Of a stretch of 64,000 nucleotides of DNA, positions 8,487 to 18,450 are shown in pieces (the stretch's first letter is position 1; each line of letters opens with the position of its first letter). The notes beneath the pieces were generated by a model. That model was not told the DNA's origin. It saw nothing but the letters and a program-made list of their open reading frames with translations, and made no database searches. The stretch is taken from positions 15,456 through 79,455 of the forward strand of contig NZ_MUXZ01000027.1 in NCBI RefSeq assembly GCF_002015075.1, given 5' to 3'. Origin of the DNA: Canicola haemoglobinophilus. GTDB taxonomy: Bacteria; Pseudomonadota; Gammaproteobacteria; Enterobacterales; Pasteurellaceae. The position numbers and the translations under genes are program-made.

Positions 8487-9608
8487 TTATTTACCTAAAT
8501 TATCAAAGAACTTTTTCACTCCATCTAGGAAACCTGAAGATTTAGGGCGTTGAGCACTTTTACCTTCTAAGCTCTCCTCAAGTTTTCTTAATAGTTCTTT
8601 TTGTTCTTCGTTTAATTGAATTGGCGTTTCAACCACAATTTCACAAATTAGGTCTCCGGCATAACCACGAGTAGTAATACCTTTGCCTCTAAGACGTAGC
8701 AATTTCCCCGTTTGTGTTTCTGCTGGGATTTTAACTTTTAGGCGACCATCTAAAGTTGGGATTTCTACTTCGCCACCTAGTGCCGCCATTGTGAAACTGA
8801 TTGGTACTTCGCAATAAAGATTATTGCCATCTCGTTCAAAAATATGATGTTTTCTAACATGGATTACAACATATAAATCGCCAGCTGGAGCGCCGTTTTC
8901 TCCTGCTGCCCCTTTACCTGCTAAACGTAGCTGATTTCCTGTATCTACGCCTGCAGGAATTGTCACTGAAAGATTTTGCGTTTTATGAACTCGTCCATCG
9001 CCATGGCAAGTATGGCAAGGTTTTTCAATTTTTTTACCAGTACCATGGCAGTGTGGACAAGGTTGTTCAGTGACAAAGAAACCCTGTTGGCGACGAACAC
9101 GACCAGCACCATGACAAGTTGGACAAGTTTCAACTTTTGAACCAGCTTCAGCTCCAGAACCATGACAGGTATCGCATTGAACAAGGGTATTTATCTGGAT
9201 ATCTTTTTTACAGCCACGAACAGCTTCTTCGAGCGTTATTTCAATGTCATAACGCAAGTCTTCGCCACGCACAACTCGTTGGCGAGAACGTCCACCGCCG
9301 AAAATATCACCAAACATGTCGCCAAAAATATCGCCAAAGTCAGCATCACCAAAGCCACCAAAACCTCCAGCTCCTCCTCCTTGCTCAAAAGCAGCATGAC
9401 CATATTGGTCATACATTGCTTTTTTTTCTTTGTCAGCAAGAACTTCGTATGCCTCATTTATTTCTTTAAATTTTTCTTCACTTTCTTTGTCGCCTTTCGT
9501 GCGATCAGGGTGATATTTCATCGCTAGGCGTTTATAAGCACGTTTAATTTCTTTTTCATCCGCACTTTTTTGAATACCTAGTATTTCATAGTAATCTTGT
9601 TTTGCCAT
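8487..9608 (-). CDS. dnaJ: co-chaperone DnaJ
   Basis: Hsp40 partner of DnaK. The J domain covers residues 1-70 with HPD at 33-35. A Gly/Phe-rich region follows at about 75-125. Four CxxCHGxG zinc repeats (CDTCHGSG, CPTCHGAG, CPHCHGTG, CHTCHGDG) come next, then the substrate-binding C-terminal domains. At 373 aa it is a full type I DnaJ. It lies 129 bp after dnaK; a GC-rich hairpin at about 9688-9713 in the gap lacks a proper T-tract and may only attenuate readthrough. Confidence 0.97.
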   Translation of the reverse strand: MAKQDYYEILGIQKSADEKEIKRAYKRLAMKYHPDRTKGDKESEEKFKEINEAYEVLADKEKKAMYDQYGHAAFEQGGGAGGFGGFGDADFGDIFGDMFGDIFGGGRSRQRVVRGEDLRYDIEITLEEAVRGCKKDIQINTLVQCDTCHGSGAEAGSKVETCPTCHGAGRVRRQQGFFVTEQPCPHCHGTGKKIEKPCHTCHGDGRVHKTQNLSVTIPAGVDTGNQLRLAGKGAAGENGAPAGDLYVVIHVRKHHIFERDGNNLYCEVPISFTMAALGGEVEIPTLDGRLKVKIPAETQTGKLLRLRGKGITTRGYAGDLICEIVVETPIQLNEEQKELLRKLEESLEGKSAQRPKSSGFLDGVKKFFDNLGK

Positions 9609-9737
9609 AGTTTGTTTCTTTAACTCTTAGTATGCTGCCGTTTCTTGTTATATATAACCTAAAAAATGAGTTTTATAGTTAGCTCAAAAGGGCGTGTGAT
9701 AACGCCCTTTGTTGCTATACAGATGTGGTCTAAAAGA

Positions 9738-11645
9738 CTACTTATCTTTCACTTCTTCAAACTCAGCATCAACAACATCATCTCCGCCTTTTGTGTTTTG
9801 AGCTTGTTGTGCATTTGCATCAGCTTGAGCTTGTTGCTGGCTTGCTTGGATAAGTTTTTCAGATACTTGAATTAATGCTTGTACTTTTGCATCAATGTCA
9901 GCTTTATCTTCACCTTTTGCTGCTTTTTCAAGATCTGCTACCGCACTTTCAATCGGTGCTTTATCGTCAGCTGATAATTTATTGCCAACTTCTGCTAATT
10001 GTTTGCGAGTGCTGTGAACTAAATGATCTGCTTGGTTACGAGCTTGCACTAATTCTTCAAATTTACGGTCTGCTTCAGCATTAGCTTCTGCATCACGAAC
10101 CATTTGTTGAATTTCTTCATCACTTAAACCAGATGATGCTTTAATCGTAATTTTTTGCTCTTTGTTTGTACCTTTATCTTTTGCAGATACATGGATGATA
10201 CCGTCCGCATCAATATCGAAAGTTACTTCAATTTGTGGCATACCACGTGGTGCTGGATTAATACCTTCTAAGTTGAATTGACCTAGAGATTTATTCGCCG
10301 ATGCTTGTTTACGTTCACCTTGAAGTACATGAATTGTTACCGCACTTTGATTATCTTCAGCAGTTGAGAACACTTGTGATTTCTTAGTTGGGATTGTTGT
10401 GTTTTTCTCAATTAAGGTAGTCATTACGCCACCCATAGTTTCAATACCTAATGATAATGGTGTAACGTCTAACAATAATACGTCTTTAACATCACCCGCT
10501 AACACACCACCTTGTACTGCTGCACCGATTGCAACAGCTTCATCTGGGTTCACGTCTTTACGAGGTGCTTTACCAAAGAACGCTTCTACTTTTTGTTGCA
10601 CAAGTGGCATACGAGTTTGTCCACCAACAAGGATAACATCGTCAACTTGTGATACGCTCAATCCAGCATCGTTTAATGCGACTTTCACAGGCTCTAATGA
10701 ACGAGCAACTAAATCTTCAACAAGTGATTCTAATTTTGCACGAGTTAATTTGATGTTTAAGTGTTTTGGACCTGTTGCATCTGCTGTGATGTATGGAAGA
10801 TTTACATCAGTTTGTTGTGCTGAAGAAAGTTCAATTTTTGCTTTCTCTCCAGCTTCTTTTAAACGTTGCATTGCAAGTGGGTCATTACGTAAATCAACAC
10901 CTTGTTCTTTCTTGAATTCATCAACTAAATAGTTAATTACACGGTTATCGAAGTCTTCACCACCTAAGTGTGTATCACCATTTGTCGCTAAAACTTCAAA
11001 AGTTTTTTCGCCACCCACTTCATCAATTTCGATAATAGATAAGTCAAATGTACCGCCACCTAAGTCATAAACAGCAATAGTTTGGTTGCCTTTGCCTTTA
11101 TCTAAACCATAAGCAAGAGCGGCTGCTGTTGGTTCGTTAATAATACGTTTCACTTCTAAGCCAGCGATACGGCCTGCATCTTTGGTTGCTTGACGTTGTG
11201 CGTCATTGAAGTATGCCGGTACTGTAATGACCGCTTCAGTTACAGTTTTCCCTAAGAAATCTTCAGCTGTTTTCTTCATTTTTTTCAATACTTCAGCAGA
11301 GATTTGTGGTGGTGCCATTTTATCGCCTTTTACATTTACCCAAGCATCACCATTGTCAGCTTTAGTAATTTCAAATGGCATAATATTCACATCACGTTGT
11401 ACTTCTTGATCTTCAAAACGACGACCGATTAAACGTTTGATTGCAAATAAAGTATTTTTCGGGTTAGTAACCGCTTGACGTTTTGCTGGTTGACCCACTA
11501 AGGTTTCATTATCATTTGTATAAGCAATAATTGATGGGGTTGTGCGTTCGCCTTCTGCGTTCTCAATTACACGTGGTTTATCGCCATCCATTACTGCAAC
11601 ACAAGAGTTTGTTGTACCTAAGTCAATACCAATAATTGTTCCCAT
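9738..11645 (-). CDS. dnaK: chaperone DnaK (Hsp70)
   Basis: ATP-dependent chaperone. The N-terminal nucleotide-binding domain starts with GIDLGTTNSCVAV and contains the phosphate-2 loop DLGGGTFDLS. A substrate-binding domain follows, and the C-terminus reads VVDAEFEEVKDK with the EEVD-like tail. The product is 635 aa. It is the first gene of dnaK-dnaJ, behind a sigma-32 promoter. grpE is not nearby. Confidence 0.98.
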   Translation of the reverse strand: MGTIIGIDLGTTNSCVAVMDGDKPRVIENAEGERTTPSIIAYTNDNETLVGQPAKRQAVTNPKNTLFAIKRLIGRRFEDQEVQRDVNIMPFEITKADNGDAWVNVKGDKMAPPQISAEVLKKMKKTAEDFLGKTVTEAVITVPAYFNDAQRQATKDAGRIAGLEVKRIINEPTAAALAYGLDKGKGNQTIAVYDLGGGTFDLSIIEIDEVGGEKTFEVLATNGDTHLGGEDFDNRVINYLVDEFKKEQGVDLRNDPLAMQRLKEAGEKAKIELSSAQQTDVNLPYITADATGPKHLNIKLTRAKLESLVEDLVARSLEPVKVALNDAGLSVSQVDDVILVGGQTRMPLVQQKVEAFFGKAPRKDVNPDEAVAIGAAVQGGVLAGDVKDVLLLDVTPLSLGIETMGGVMTTLIEKNTTIPTKKSQVFSTAEDNQSAVTIHVLQGERKQASANKSLGQFNLEGINPAPRGMPQIEVTFDIDADGIIHVSAKDKGTNKEQKITIKASSGLSDEEIQQMVRDAEANAEADRKFEELVQARNQADHLVHSTRKQLAEVGNKLSADDKAPIESAVADLEKAAKGEDKADIDAKVQALIQVSEKLIQASQQQAQADANAQQAQNTKGGDDVVDAEFEEVKDK

Positions 11646-11686
11646 AATATGTTTTCTCCTAGTATAAATTCGTTTGTTGTCTCAAG

Positions 11687-11712
11687 ATTGGGATACTGAT
11701 CACAATTTCAAG
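11687..11712 (-). promoter_or_regulatory. sigma-32 heat-shock promoter of dnaK
   Basis: On the minus strand CTTGAA (-35) and CCCAAT (-10) are separated by 14 bp, close to the RpoH consensus CTTGAA-N(11-15)-CCCCAT. It ends about 40 bp before the dnaK start. Confidence 0.75.
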
Positions 11713-11824
11713 TGCATTTATGCAATTTTTTTAAAAGTGCGGTCATTTCCGTTCTTGCTCGCTAAAATGTGAACGGAAATAAAAAATTCAAGAGGGGGAA
11801 ATAAAACTTTTTGAGCAAAACAAA

Positions 11825-13075
11825 CTAAATTTTGCTCATTAACTGATGTTTTTTAGCTTGAATAGCTAATTTTCTACGGTGATCGAGTTCTGTGCGGATT
11901 GCTTTTTGTTGAAAACCATCGGCAATCACTTGTTTTACATCAACAGCTAAAGCCGCTTGATAGAGTTGCCATAAAAAATCACGCTGTGGATAATCTACAT
12001 TCTCAAATCCAGTACGCCCACGACTGTCAGCAATACAAACTAACATTAATTCTGCAAAGCGTTTTGGTTTCCGCCAAACATCTAATCTATTAAATAATTT
12101 CAAAATTGTTTCAGGACGTAATTCAAAGGCTTTGTGGATATGGGAATGATATTGGCAGGTTAATTCTGCTAATTCTTGAATATAGCTAGGCAATTTAAAG
12201 CGCTTGCAAATATTTCTTGTAGGTGCAACACCAGCTATCTCATGACCATAATGATGAGGAAGAATATGTTTCGGGGTAAGTGCTTTGCCTAAGTCATGAC
12301 AAAGTGCCGCAAAACGTACCGCACTTTTATGATAATCCGTGTTCTCGCTTAGTAATGTAGCTTGTTTTAGTACCAGCATAGTGTGCAAAAAGCTATCCAC
12401 TTCAGGATGATATTGTACAGGATTAGGAACAGAATAAAGGGCATTGATTTCTGGAAATAAAACTTTCAGCGCTCCGACTCTGCGTAGGACTTCAAAATAA
12501 ATTTGGGGATCTTGTTCGTTTAATGCTTTTTCTGTTTCTTGCCATACTCTTTCGGGGGTAAGTTGTTGAAGTTCGCCTGATTTAGCAATTTTTTTCATTA
12601 AAGCTAAGGTTTCAGTTGCGATTTTAAAGCCTAAGTTATGGTAACGGGCAGCAAAACGAGCCACTCTTAGTACTCGTAGCGGATCTTCAACGAACGCTGG
12701 TGAAACATGGCGTAAGATTTTTTGCTTTAAATCATTAATACCATTGTAAGGATCATGATATTTACCCTCCGTATCTTGTGCAATAGCATTAATGGTTAAA
12801 TCACGGCGAATGAGATCTTGTTCTAATGTAACCTTTGGATTGAAATCGCAAATAAAACCTGTATAGCCAGCATCCGATTTTCGTTCGGTTCGAGCAAGGG
12901 CATATTCTTCTTTGGTTTTAGGATTTAAGAAAACAGGGAAGTCTTTGCCAACTTGTTGGTAGCCTTGAGCAAGCAATTCTTCAGCGCTAGCACCAACCAC
13001 AACCCAATCACGATCTTTAATGGATAATCCAAGTAATTGATCGCGAACAGCACCACCAACAAGATAAATTTGCAT
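11825..13075 (-). CDS. cca: CCA-adding tRNA nucleotidyltransferase
   Basis: Adds or repairs the 3' CCA of tRNA. GGAVRD is at residues 7-12 and the catalytic aspartates D21 and D23 are in DRDWVV. The downstream HD domain contains CHDLGK, so it is the multifunctional long class II form (416 aa). The second of two adjacent ATGs gives the conserved MQIYLVGGAVRD start. It sits 7 bp after the SH3-domain gene and is probably co-transcribed with it. Confidence 0.95.
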   Translation of the reverse strand: MQIYLVGGAVRDQLLGLSIKDRDWVVVGASAEELLAQGYQQVGKDFPVFLNPKTKEEYALARTERKSDAGYTGFICDFNPKVTLEQDLIRRDLTINAIAQDTEGKYHDPYNGINDLKQKILRHVSPAFVEDPLRVLRVARFAARYHNLGFKIATETLALMKKIAKSGELQQLTPERVWQETEKALNEQDPQIYFEVLRRVGALKVLFPEINALYSVPNPVQYHPEVDSFLHTMLVLKQATLLSENTDYHKSAVRFAALCHDLGKALTPKHILPHHYGHEIAGVAPTRNICKRFKLPSYIQELAELTCQYHSHIHKAFELRPETILKLFNRLDVWRKPKRFAELMLVCIADSRGRTGFENVDYPQRDFLWQLYQAALAVDVKQVIADGFQQKAIRTELDHRRKLAIQAKKHQLMSKI

Positions 13076-13082
13076 CATATAA

Positions 13083-13694
13083 TTAAGACCAACGATTTTG
13101 GCGACGGCGTCTTGGTACTAGCAGAGGTAAGATAAGACCGAGCAATAAGCCTACGCCTAATACGGAACCGCCATAGATAAACCATTGGATAGCAATTTCT
13201 CGTTTGCCAGCATCTAACATAGCTTCTAAATCTCGATTTTTATTTTTGGTAATTTCTAATTCACGATTAAGCAGTGAATTTTGTTCAAGTAATTTACTGC
13301 TTTGTTCTTCAGCTTGTTTAGTACGGCGTTGCATCTCGTTTGTACGCTGTTTCCAATCATTATCTATATTATTGAGTTTTAAGGTTAATTCTTGGATTTG
13401 AGCTTTTAATTTCGGATTTTCTTCTTTACTACTTGGTGTATTAGTTAACTCATTAGTTAAAATCCAAGCTTCACGATTGCGTTTATCACGAATTAAGGAA
13501 TATTTATCTTTTTTATCTAATACTGTAACTTGCTCGCCAGCTTGAATCGCGCCAGCAATTTTAAATTGATCTCCGGCACCTCTGCGCATAAAAGTAGTTA
13601 AGTTTTCACTTATATATTTGGTTTCGGCATAGGCATGAGAAAAAGAAAATCCAGCAATAAGCGTGGAAAGTAAAACGGTTGTTATTTTTTTCAT
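13083..13694 (-). CDS. TIGR04211-type SH3-domain membrane protein
   Basis: Conserved protein of unknown role. The start used here (MKKITTVLL) gives a clear signal peptide of about 23 residues ending AYA. A bacterial SH3-like domain follows (about 24-90, YISENLTTFMRRGAG). A coiled coil of about 60 residues leads to a C-terminal membrane helix and a basic tail RRRRQNRW. An upstream ATG at 13760 would put a second hydrophobic segment first and is less likely. The layout suggests a periplasmic domain anchored in the inner membrane. It is the first gene of the pair with cca. Confidence 0.8.
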   Translation of the reverse strand: MKKITTVLLSTLIAGFSFSHAYAETKYISENLTTFMRRGAGDQFKIAGAIQAGEQVTVLDKKDKYSLIRDKRNREAWILTNELTNTPSSKEENPKLKAQIQELTLKLNNIDNDWKQRTNEMQRRTKQAEEQSSKLLEQNSLLNRELEITKNKNRDLEAMLDAGKREIAIQWFIYGGSVLGVGLLLGLILPLLVPRRRRQNRWS

Positions 13695-13734
13695 AGTAAA
13701 TCCAGAGAATAGGGATAATAAAAATATGACAAAT

Positions 13735-13765
13735 AAAAAGTGCGGTAGATTGTACCGCACTTTTT
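13735..13765. terminator. terminator made of two inverted uptake sequences
   Basis: AAAAAGTGCGGTA and TACCGCACTTTTT form a perfect 13-bp stem with the loop GATTG. The arms are DNA uptake sequences in opposite orientation. It lies just upstream of the SH3-domain gene and downstream of pit, whose transcripts it would end. Confidence 0.85.
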
Positions 13766-13802
13766 ATTGATGACAAGTAATGATTTATTCTATCTGTAAT
13801 TC

Positions 13803-15065
13803 TTAATGGAAAATTGCATGTAGAACATAATAAATCACGATGGCAAAGAAAGCGCCAGCTGGTAATGTTACAACCCAAGAGGCAACAATATTGCGAATAA
13901 CCGTTAAGTTAATCGCTGCAATACCACGAGCAAATCCAATACCTAAAATTGTCCCTACTAGCGTTTGTGTAGTTGAAATAGGCAATCCTGTCCCTGAGGC
14001 TAAAACGACGGTAACCGCTGTAGCAAATTGAGCTGCAAAGCCACGGCTTGGTGTTAAATCTGTAATGCCTGTTCCAATTGTTGCCATTACTTTATAGCCC
14101 ATAACGATTAAGCCTACAGCAATACCTGCCGCACCAAGTGGCAAAATCCACCAAGCTAAAGCAGTTTTCCCCATGATTTCGCCACCATTTTCTACAATAG
14201 AAACAACGGCTGATAATGGACCGATAGCATTTGCTACATCATTTGAACCATGCGCAAATGCCATAGCACAAGCAGTTAAGAGCATTAAAATACTAAATAC
14301 TTTTTCAACAGCGCCAAAGGTGCCTTTTGCCACATTTTGAATAAAACGTTGGCTACGAAAATAGAAATAACTTGCGATAATTGCAATAACACTAATAACA
14401 CTAGATATAAGCAATGTTTCCATCGTTGTTAAATGTAAGCCAACATGTTTCAACCCTTTCGTCATGGTAACAATCGCTAAAATCAGAATAGTAAGTCCCA
14501 TGTAGAATGGACCATATTTTTGTGCATTAGCTAAAGGTTTTTCTGTATCAAAAATCAGTTTTTGTGTGCTGAAGAAAATCGCATAAGCAATAATTCCGGC
14601 TAGTACAGGTGTGATAAACCAACTTCCGACGATATTGCGTATAGCGGTCCAATCTACAGCGTGTGTACCAACGGTAATGCAAGCAAATCCGACAATTGCA
14701 CCGATAATGGTGTGAGTAGTTGACACAGGCCAGCCCATTCGTGAGGCAATTAATAACCAAATTCCTGATGAGAAAAGAGCCGCCATCATACCAAATACAA
14801 GGACTTCAGGTGTTGAAATGAATTGCATTGGATCTATAACGCCGCTTTTGATGGTTTCTGTTACTTCACCACCAGCTAAATAAGCTCCAGCACATTCAAA
14901 AATCATGGCAATAAAAATAGCCTGTTTAGCGGTAATTGTGCCCGAACCTACAGAGGTTCCCATTGCATTTGATACATCGTTAGCGCCCACACCAAATGCC
15001 ATAAAAAAGCCAAAAACTGCGGTAATAATAACGAGGATTGTTCCGTATTCTTGTAAAATTTCCAT
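13803..15065 (-). CDS. pit: inorganic phosphate transporter PiT family
   Basis: Inner-membrane low-affinity phosphate carrier. The two family half-repeats are seen as GANDVSNAMGTSVG near the N-terminus and GSNDVANAIGPL in the second half. There are about ten hydrophobic helices in 420 aa. It lies 32 bp after the PhoU-like gene, the usual pairing, so the partner probably controls or assists it. Confidence 0.93.
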   Translation of the reverse strand: MEILQEYGTILVIITAVFGFFMAFGVGANDVSNAMGTSVGSGTITAKQAIFIAMIFECAGAYLAGGEVTETIKSGVIDPMQFISTPEVLVFGMMAALFSSGIWLLIASRMGWPVSTTHTIIGAIVGFACITVGTHAVDWTAIRNIVGSWFITPVLAGIIAYAIFFSTQKLIFDTEKPLANAQKYGPFYMGLTILILAIVTMTKGLKHVGLHLTTMETLLISSVISVIAIIASYFYFRSQRFIQNVAKGTFGAVEKVFSILMLLTACAMAFAHGSNDVANAIGPLSAVVSIVENGGEIMGKTALAWWILPLGAAGIAVGLIVMGYKVMATIGTGITDLTPSRGFAAQFATAVTVVLASGTGLPISTTQTLVGTILGIGFARGIAAINLTVIRNIVASWVVTLPAGAFFAIVIYYVLHAIFH

Positions 15066-15097
15066 AGTTTATTTTCCTATGTATTTGTTGCGTCGTT

Positions 15098-15778
15098 TTA
15101 TGAACGAGCTAACATTAATTCAATGCGTGAACCCACACGTTGTGCTTGATCCGCTAAAACGCCGATCCATTCTAAAGTTTTATATAAGAACATTACATCA
15201 ATAGGGCTATATTGAGTTTCAATATTTCTTAACATCATACGAAGTTTGATTTGCATATGATCTGTATCGTCTTCAATAGCATCTAATTCGTGGATCATAT
15301 TATTGACAAAATTAAGTTCACGTCCTTTAAATCCTGTTTCTAATAACCCGTCCATTTCTTCAATAACACGATGTGCTTGAACTGTTGCATCTAAACTACG
15401 ACAAACATATTTCATAAAATCTTCTTGCATTTCTTGAGGAAAGGTAAATTGACGACCGATCATTCTGCCAGCCACATCTTTAGCATAATTGGCCAATTTA
15501 TCTTGTTGAGTCGTGAGTTCTAATAAATCAGTACGATCAATTGGCATAAATAAGCCACGAGGTAATTTCAACCGAATTTCACGCTTTAACGTATCGGCTT
15601 GGCGTTCAAGTTCTGAGATTTGAGCGCGGATATTTGTGGCTGTATGCCAATCGCCAGAGAAGGTGCTTTCAAAGAAGGGAACTAATAGACTGCAACATTC
15701 AGTGACTTTATCAGAGTGTCGTTGCAAGGGTTTTAGAGGTGAATGGGCAAATAATCCTAAAATATTATTCATTGCCAT
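15098..15778 (-). CDS. TIGR00153/DUF47 PhoU-like protein, Pit partner
   Basis: A helical protein of 226 aa, of the DUF47 (PhoU-related) family that is commonly encoded directly before pit genes. Family members are thought to regulate phosphate uptake through Pit. No enzyme motif is seen. It starts MAMNNILGLFAHSPLKPLQRH and is first in the two-gene pit operon. Confidence 0.85.
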   Translation of the reverse strand: MAMNNILGLFAHSPLKPLQRHSDKVTECCSLLVPFFESTFSGDWHTATNIRAQISELERQADTLKREIRLKLPRGLFMPIDRTDLLELTTQQDKLANYAKDVAGRMIGRQFTFPQEMQEDFMKYVCRSLDATVQAHRVIEEMDGLLETGFKGRELNFVNNMIHELDAIEDDTDHMQIKLRMMLRNIETQYSPIDVMFLYKTLEWIGVLADQAQRVGSRIELMLARS

Positions 15779-15915
15779 ATCAATTAACTCCTATGGGGTT
15801 GCTAAAAAATTCACGCGCATATTACCTTATGCTAGTAGAAAAATATAGAAATTTCATCGAAAAAAATAGGCTTTTAGTAGATAATACAAGGGCGTTATTA
15901 GGGAAGGAAATAAAT

Positions 15916-16959
15916 ATGACTAATGAAGTGGAATTAAAACTTAGTGTATCAAATGGCTTTGCTCAATTTTTAAGTCAGGAAATGACAAGTTTTCATGTAT
16001 TGCAGCAAGATAAGGTGTTTTTAGGTAATACCTACTACGATACTAAAGATCAATATTTTGCCCAGCACAAAATGGGCTTACGAGTTCGTCAATATAACAA
16101 TGATTTTACCCTTACGTTGAAAACCAATGGTGATGTGCTTGGTGGGTTACACTCTCGCCCAGAATATAATGTAGCGCAAAAAAGTGCGGTGCCAAATTTA
16201 GCGAAATTAGCAGAAATTTGTGATTTACCAAATTGGCAGGAACTTGAGTTACAACCTGTTTTTAGTACGGATTTTGAACGTCATTTATGGCTAGTTGAAT
16301 GTGGTAATGGTGTCGAAATTGAAGTGGCTTTGGATCAGGGGAAAATTGTTGTAGGGGAAAGATCGGAACCTATTTGCGAAGTAGAATTTGAATTAAAACA
16401 AGGTAAAACAGAAGATTTATTAAATTTTGTGGCTAATTTACCTTTAGAGCGTGATGTACGTTTAAGTTCAGCAAGTAAAGCACAGCGAGGCTATCAATTA
16501 GCCTTAGGCTCAAAACCAAAAGTGCAAGATTGGTTGTCGCAATGGCGTGATTTTATTGAATTAGCAGAGCATGAAAAAATCCCTCGGTTATTAAAGTTAG
16601 AGCAACAATTAATTGAAGAAAGTGTAACTTTGGGGAAAGATTATTTTGCGCAAGATTTTTTGCGTACAGTAGAACGAATTGGCGCATTTTTTAATCTGTA
16701 CCATTTTTACAGTGAAAATGGGAAGTTATTGGAAAATCAATTAAATACACAATTGGAGAAAGGGATTACTGGTGTAGATCAGAATTTGCTTGTAGATCTT
16801 GTCGATCGCAATGGATATTTATTTGCACAAATTAAAGACATTATTCGTTTGCACAGCGAAAGTAAAAATAATGGGCTTGCGATAGAAAAATTATTTGCAT
16901 TGTTTCATAACGGTCAATATGTCAAACGTATGTTGGACTTAACCTTTTTAACACTTTAA
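15916..16959 (+). CDS. CYTH-domain inorganic triphosphatase (YgiF-like)
   Basis: The ExExK signature of CYTH phosphatases is at residues 4-8 (EVELK). The N-terminal CYTH domain covers about 200 residues and is followed by a CHAD-like helical C-terminus, as in E. coli YgiF, a tripolyphosphatase. The start at 15916 follows GGAAGGAAA; the longer open frame upstream runs back into the divergent PhoU-like gene. The length is 347 aa. The substrate is inferred from the family. It lies 9 bp before radA and is probably in one operon with it. Confidence 0.82.
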   Translation: MTNEVELKLSVSNGFAQFLSQEMTSFHVLQQDKVFLGNTYYDTKDQYFAQHKMGLRVRQYNNDFTLTLKTNGDVLGGLHSRPEYNVAQKSAVPNLAKLAEICDLPNWQELELQPVFSTDFERHLWLVECGNGVEIEVALDQGKIVVGERSEPICEVEFELKQGKTEDLLNFVANLPLERDVRLSSASKAQRGYQLALGSKPKVQDWLSQWRDFIELAEHEKIPRLLKLEQQLIEESVTLGKDYFAQDFLRTVERIGAFFNLYHFYSENGKLLENQLNTQLEKGITGVDQNLLVDLVDRNGYLFAQIKDIIRLHSESKNNGLAIEKLFALFHNGQYVKRMLDLTFLTL

Positions 16960-16968
16960 GGATATAAC

Positions 16969-18345
16969 ATGGCAAAAGCGCCAAAAACGGCTTATGTATG
17001 TAATGATTGCGGTGCGGAGTTTGCGCGTTGGCAAGGGCAATGTTCTGCTTGTAAAGCATGGAATACGATTAGCGAAGTGCGGTTAGTTTCTACGGCAAAA
17101 GTGAAAAATGATCGCTTTAGTGGCTATGCTGGGGAAACCAAAGCTAAAGTACAAACTTTAGCGGAAATCAGTTTGCAAGAAACGCCTCGTTTTACCAGTG
17201 GTTTTAAAGAGTTAGATCGTGTACTTGGTGGAGGAATTGTTCCCGGTAGCGCAATTTTAATTGGTGGACATCCTGGCGCTGGTAAAAGTACCTTGTTATT
17301 GCAAGTGATGTGTGGATTAGCACAGAATATGACCGCACTTTATATCACGGGTGAAGAAAGCCTACAGCAAGTGGCTATGCGAGCTAATCGTTTAGGTTTA
17401 CCAACAGATCGTTTGCAACTTTTATCTGAAACTTCCATTGAACAAATTTGTAACCTTGCAGATCAATTAAAACCTCAAATTATTGTTATTGACTCTATTC
17501 AAGTCATGCATCTGTCTGATATTCAATCTTCCCCTGGTAGTGTGGCACAAGTGCGTGAATGTGCGGCATTTTTGACCCGTTATGCAAAAACGCGCCAAGT
17601 AGCCATCATTATGGTGGGGCATGTGACCAAAGATGGAACATTGGCAGGGCCAAAGGTTTTAGAGCATGCCATTGATGCTTCTTTATTATTAGAAGGAGAG
17701 TCCGATTCTCGTTACCGCACTTTGCGTAGCCATAAAAATCGTTTTGGTGCGGTCAATGAATTAGGGGTTTTTGCCATGACAGAACAAGGCTTGAGAGAAG
17801 TGAAAAATCCTTCTGCCATTTTTTTAAGTCGTGGCGATGAGCAAACCCCAGGAAGTTCAGTGATGGTGTTATGGGAAGGAACTCGTCCTTTATTAGTGGA
17901 AATCCAAGCCTTAGTTGATCATTCAATGTTAGCCAATCCAAGACGTGTTGCTGTTGGTTTGGAACAAAATCGTTTAGCATTGTTATTGGCGGTCTTACAT
18001 CGTCATGGTGGCTTGCAAATGTCTGATCAAGATGTGTTTGTCAATGTTGTGGGGGGAGTGAAAGTCACCGAAACTAGTGCGGATCTTGCCTTATTATTAG
18101 CATTGATCTCTAGTTTTCGTAATCGACCTTTGCCGCAGGATTTAGTGGTTTTTGGCGAAGTGGGACTTGCTGGGGAAATTCGCCCAGTGCCAAGTGGACA
18201 AGAACGTATTAGTGAGGCAGCAAAACATGGCTTTAAGCGAGCGATTATTCCTTTTGCCAATAAACCAAAAAGTGCGGTGGAAAATATGCAAGTTTTTACC
18301 GTCAAAAAATTGGCAGATGCGTTAGCTGTGCTTGATAATTTTTAA
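16969..18345 (+). CDS. radA: DNA repair protein RadA
   Basis: RecA-like ATPase that helps branch migration in recombinational repair and in natural transformation. The C4 zinc finger is C11, C14, C25 and C28. Walker A GGHPGAGKST is at 99-108. The RadA motif KNRFG is near 255, and a Lon-protease-like domain forms the C-terminus. It is 458 aa. Four uptake-sequence cores lie inside it, in line with a core gene shared by transformation. Confidence 0.96.
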   Translation: MAKAPKTAYVCNDCGAEFARWQGQCSACKAWNTISEVRLVSTAKVKNDRFSGYAGETKAKVQTLAEISLQETPRFTSGFKELDRVLGGGIVPGSAILIGGHPGAGKSTLLLQVMCGLAQNMTALYITGEESLQQVAMRANRLGLPTDRLQLLSETSIEQICNLADQLKPQIIVIDSIQVMHLSDIQSSPGSVAQVRECAAFLTRYAKTRQVAIIMVGHVTKDGTLAGPKVLEHAIDASLLLEGESDSRYRTLRSHKNRFGAVNELGVFAMTEQGLREVKNPSAIFLSRGDEQTPGSSVMVLWEGTRPLLVEIQALVDHSMLANPRRVAVGLEQNRLALLLAVLHRHGGLQMSDQDVFVNVVGGVKVTETSADLALLLALISSFRNRPLPQDLVVFGEVGLAGEIRPVPSGQERISEAAKHGFKRAIIPFANKPKSAVENMQVFTVKKLADALAVLDNF

Positions 18346-18450
18346 TCATAAATTATCCTAATAAAATCGAATAAATATCTAAAAAATAGTGTAAACTTAG
18401 AGAAAAATAAATAGTTTATCTCAATTTATCTATATTAAAGGGGCTAGAAA

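Noticed and set aside
9119..9527. Plus-strand open frames of up to 121 codons opposite dnaJ
   Set aside because: They are mirror frames of the repeated zinc-finger and Gly/Phe codons of dnaJ, have no ribosome site and encode low-complexity strings.
9685..9713. Full terminator between dnaK and dnaJ
   Set aside because: The hairpin is good but lacks a T-tract on the minus strand; dnaJ is normally co-transcribed with dnaK, so at most it attenuates.
10399..10932. A 177-codon plus-strand frame inside dnaK
   Set aside because: It is antisense to a highly conserved gene with strong codon bias, which often leaves long open frames on the other strand. No start signal is seen.
15739..15915. A 59-residue extension of the CYTH protein
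   Set aside because: It would read into the divergent PhoU-like gene; the ExExK motif requires a start directly at MTNEVELK.
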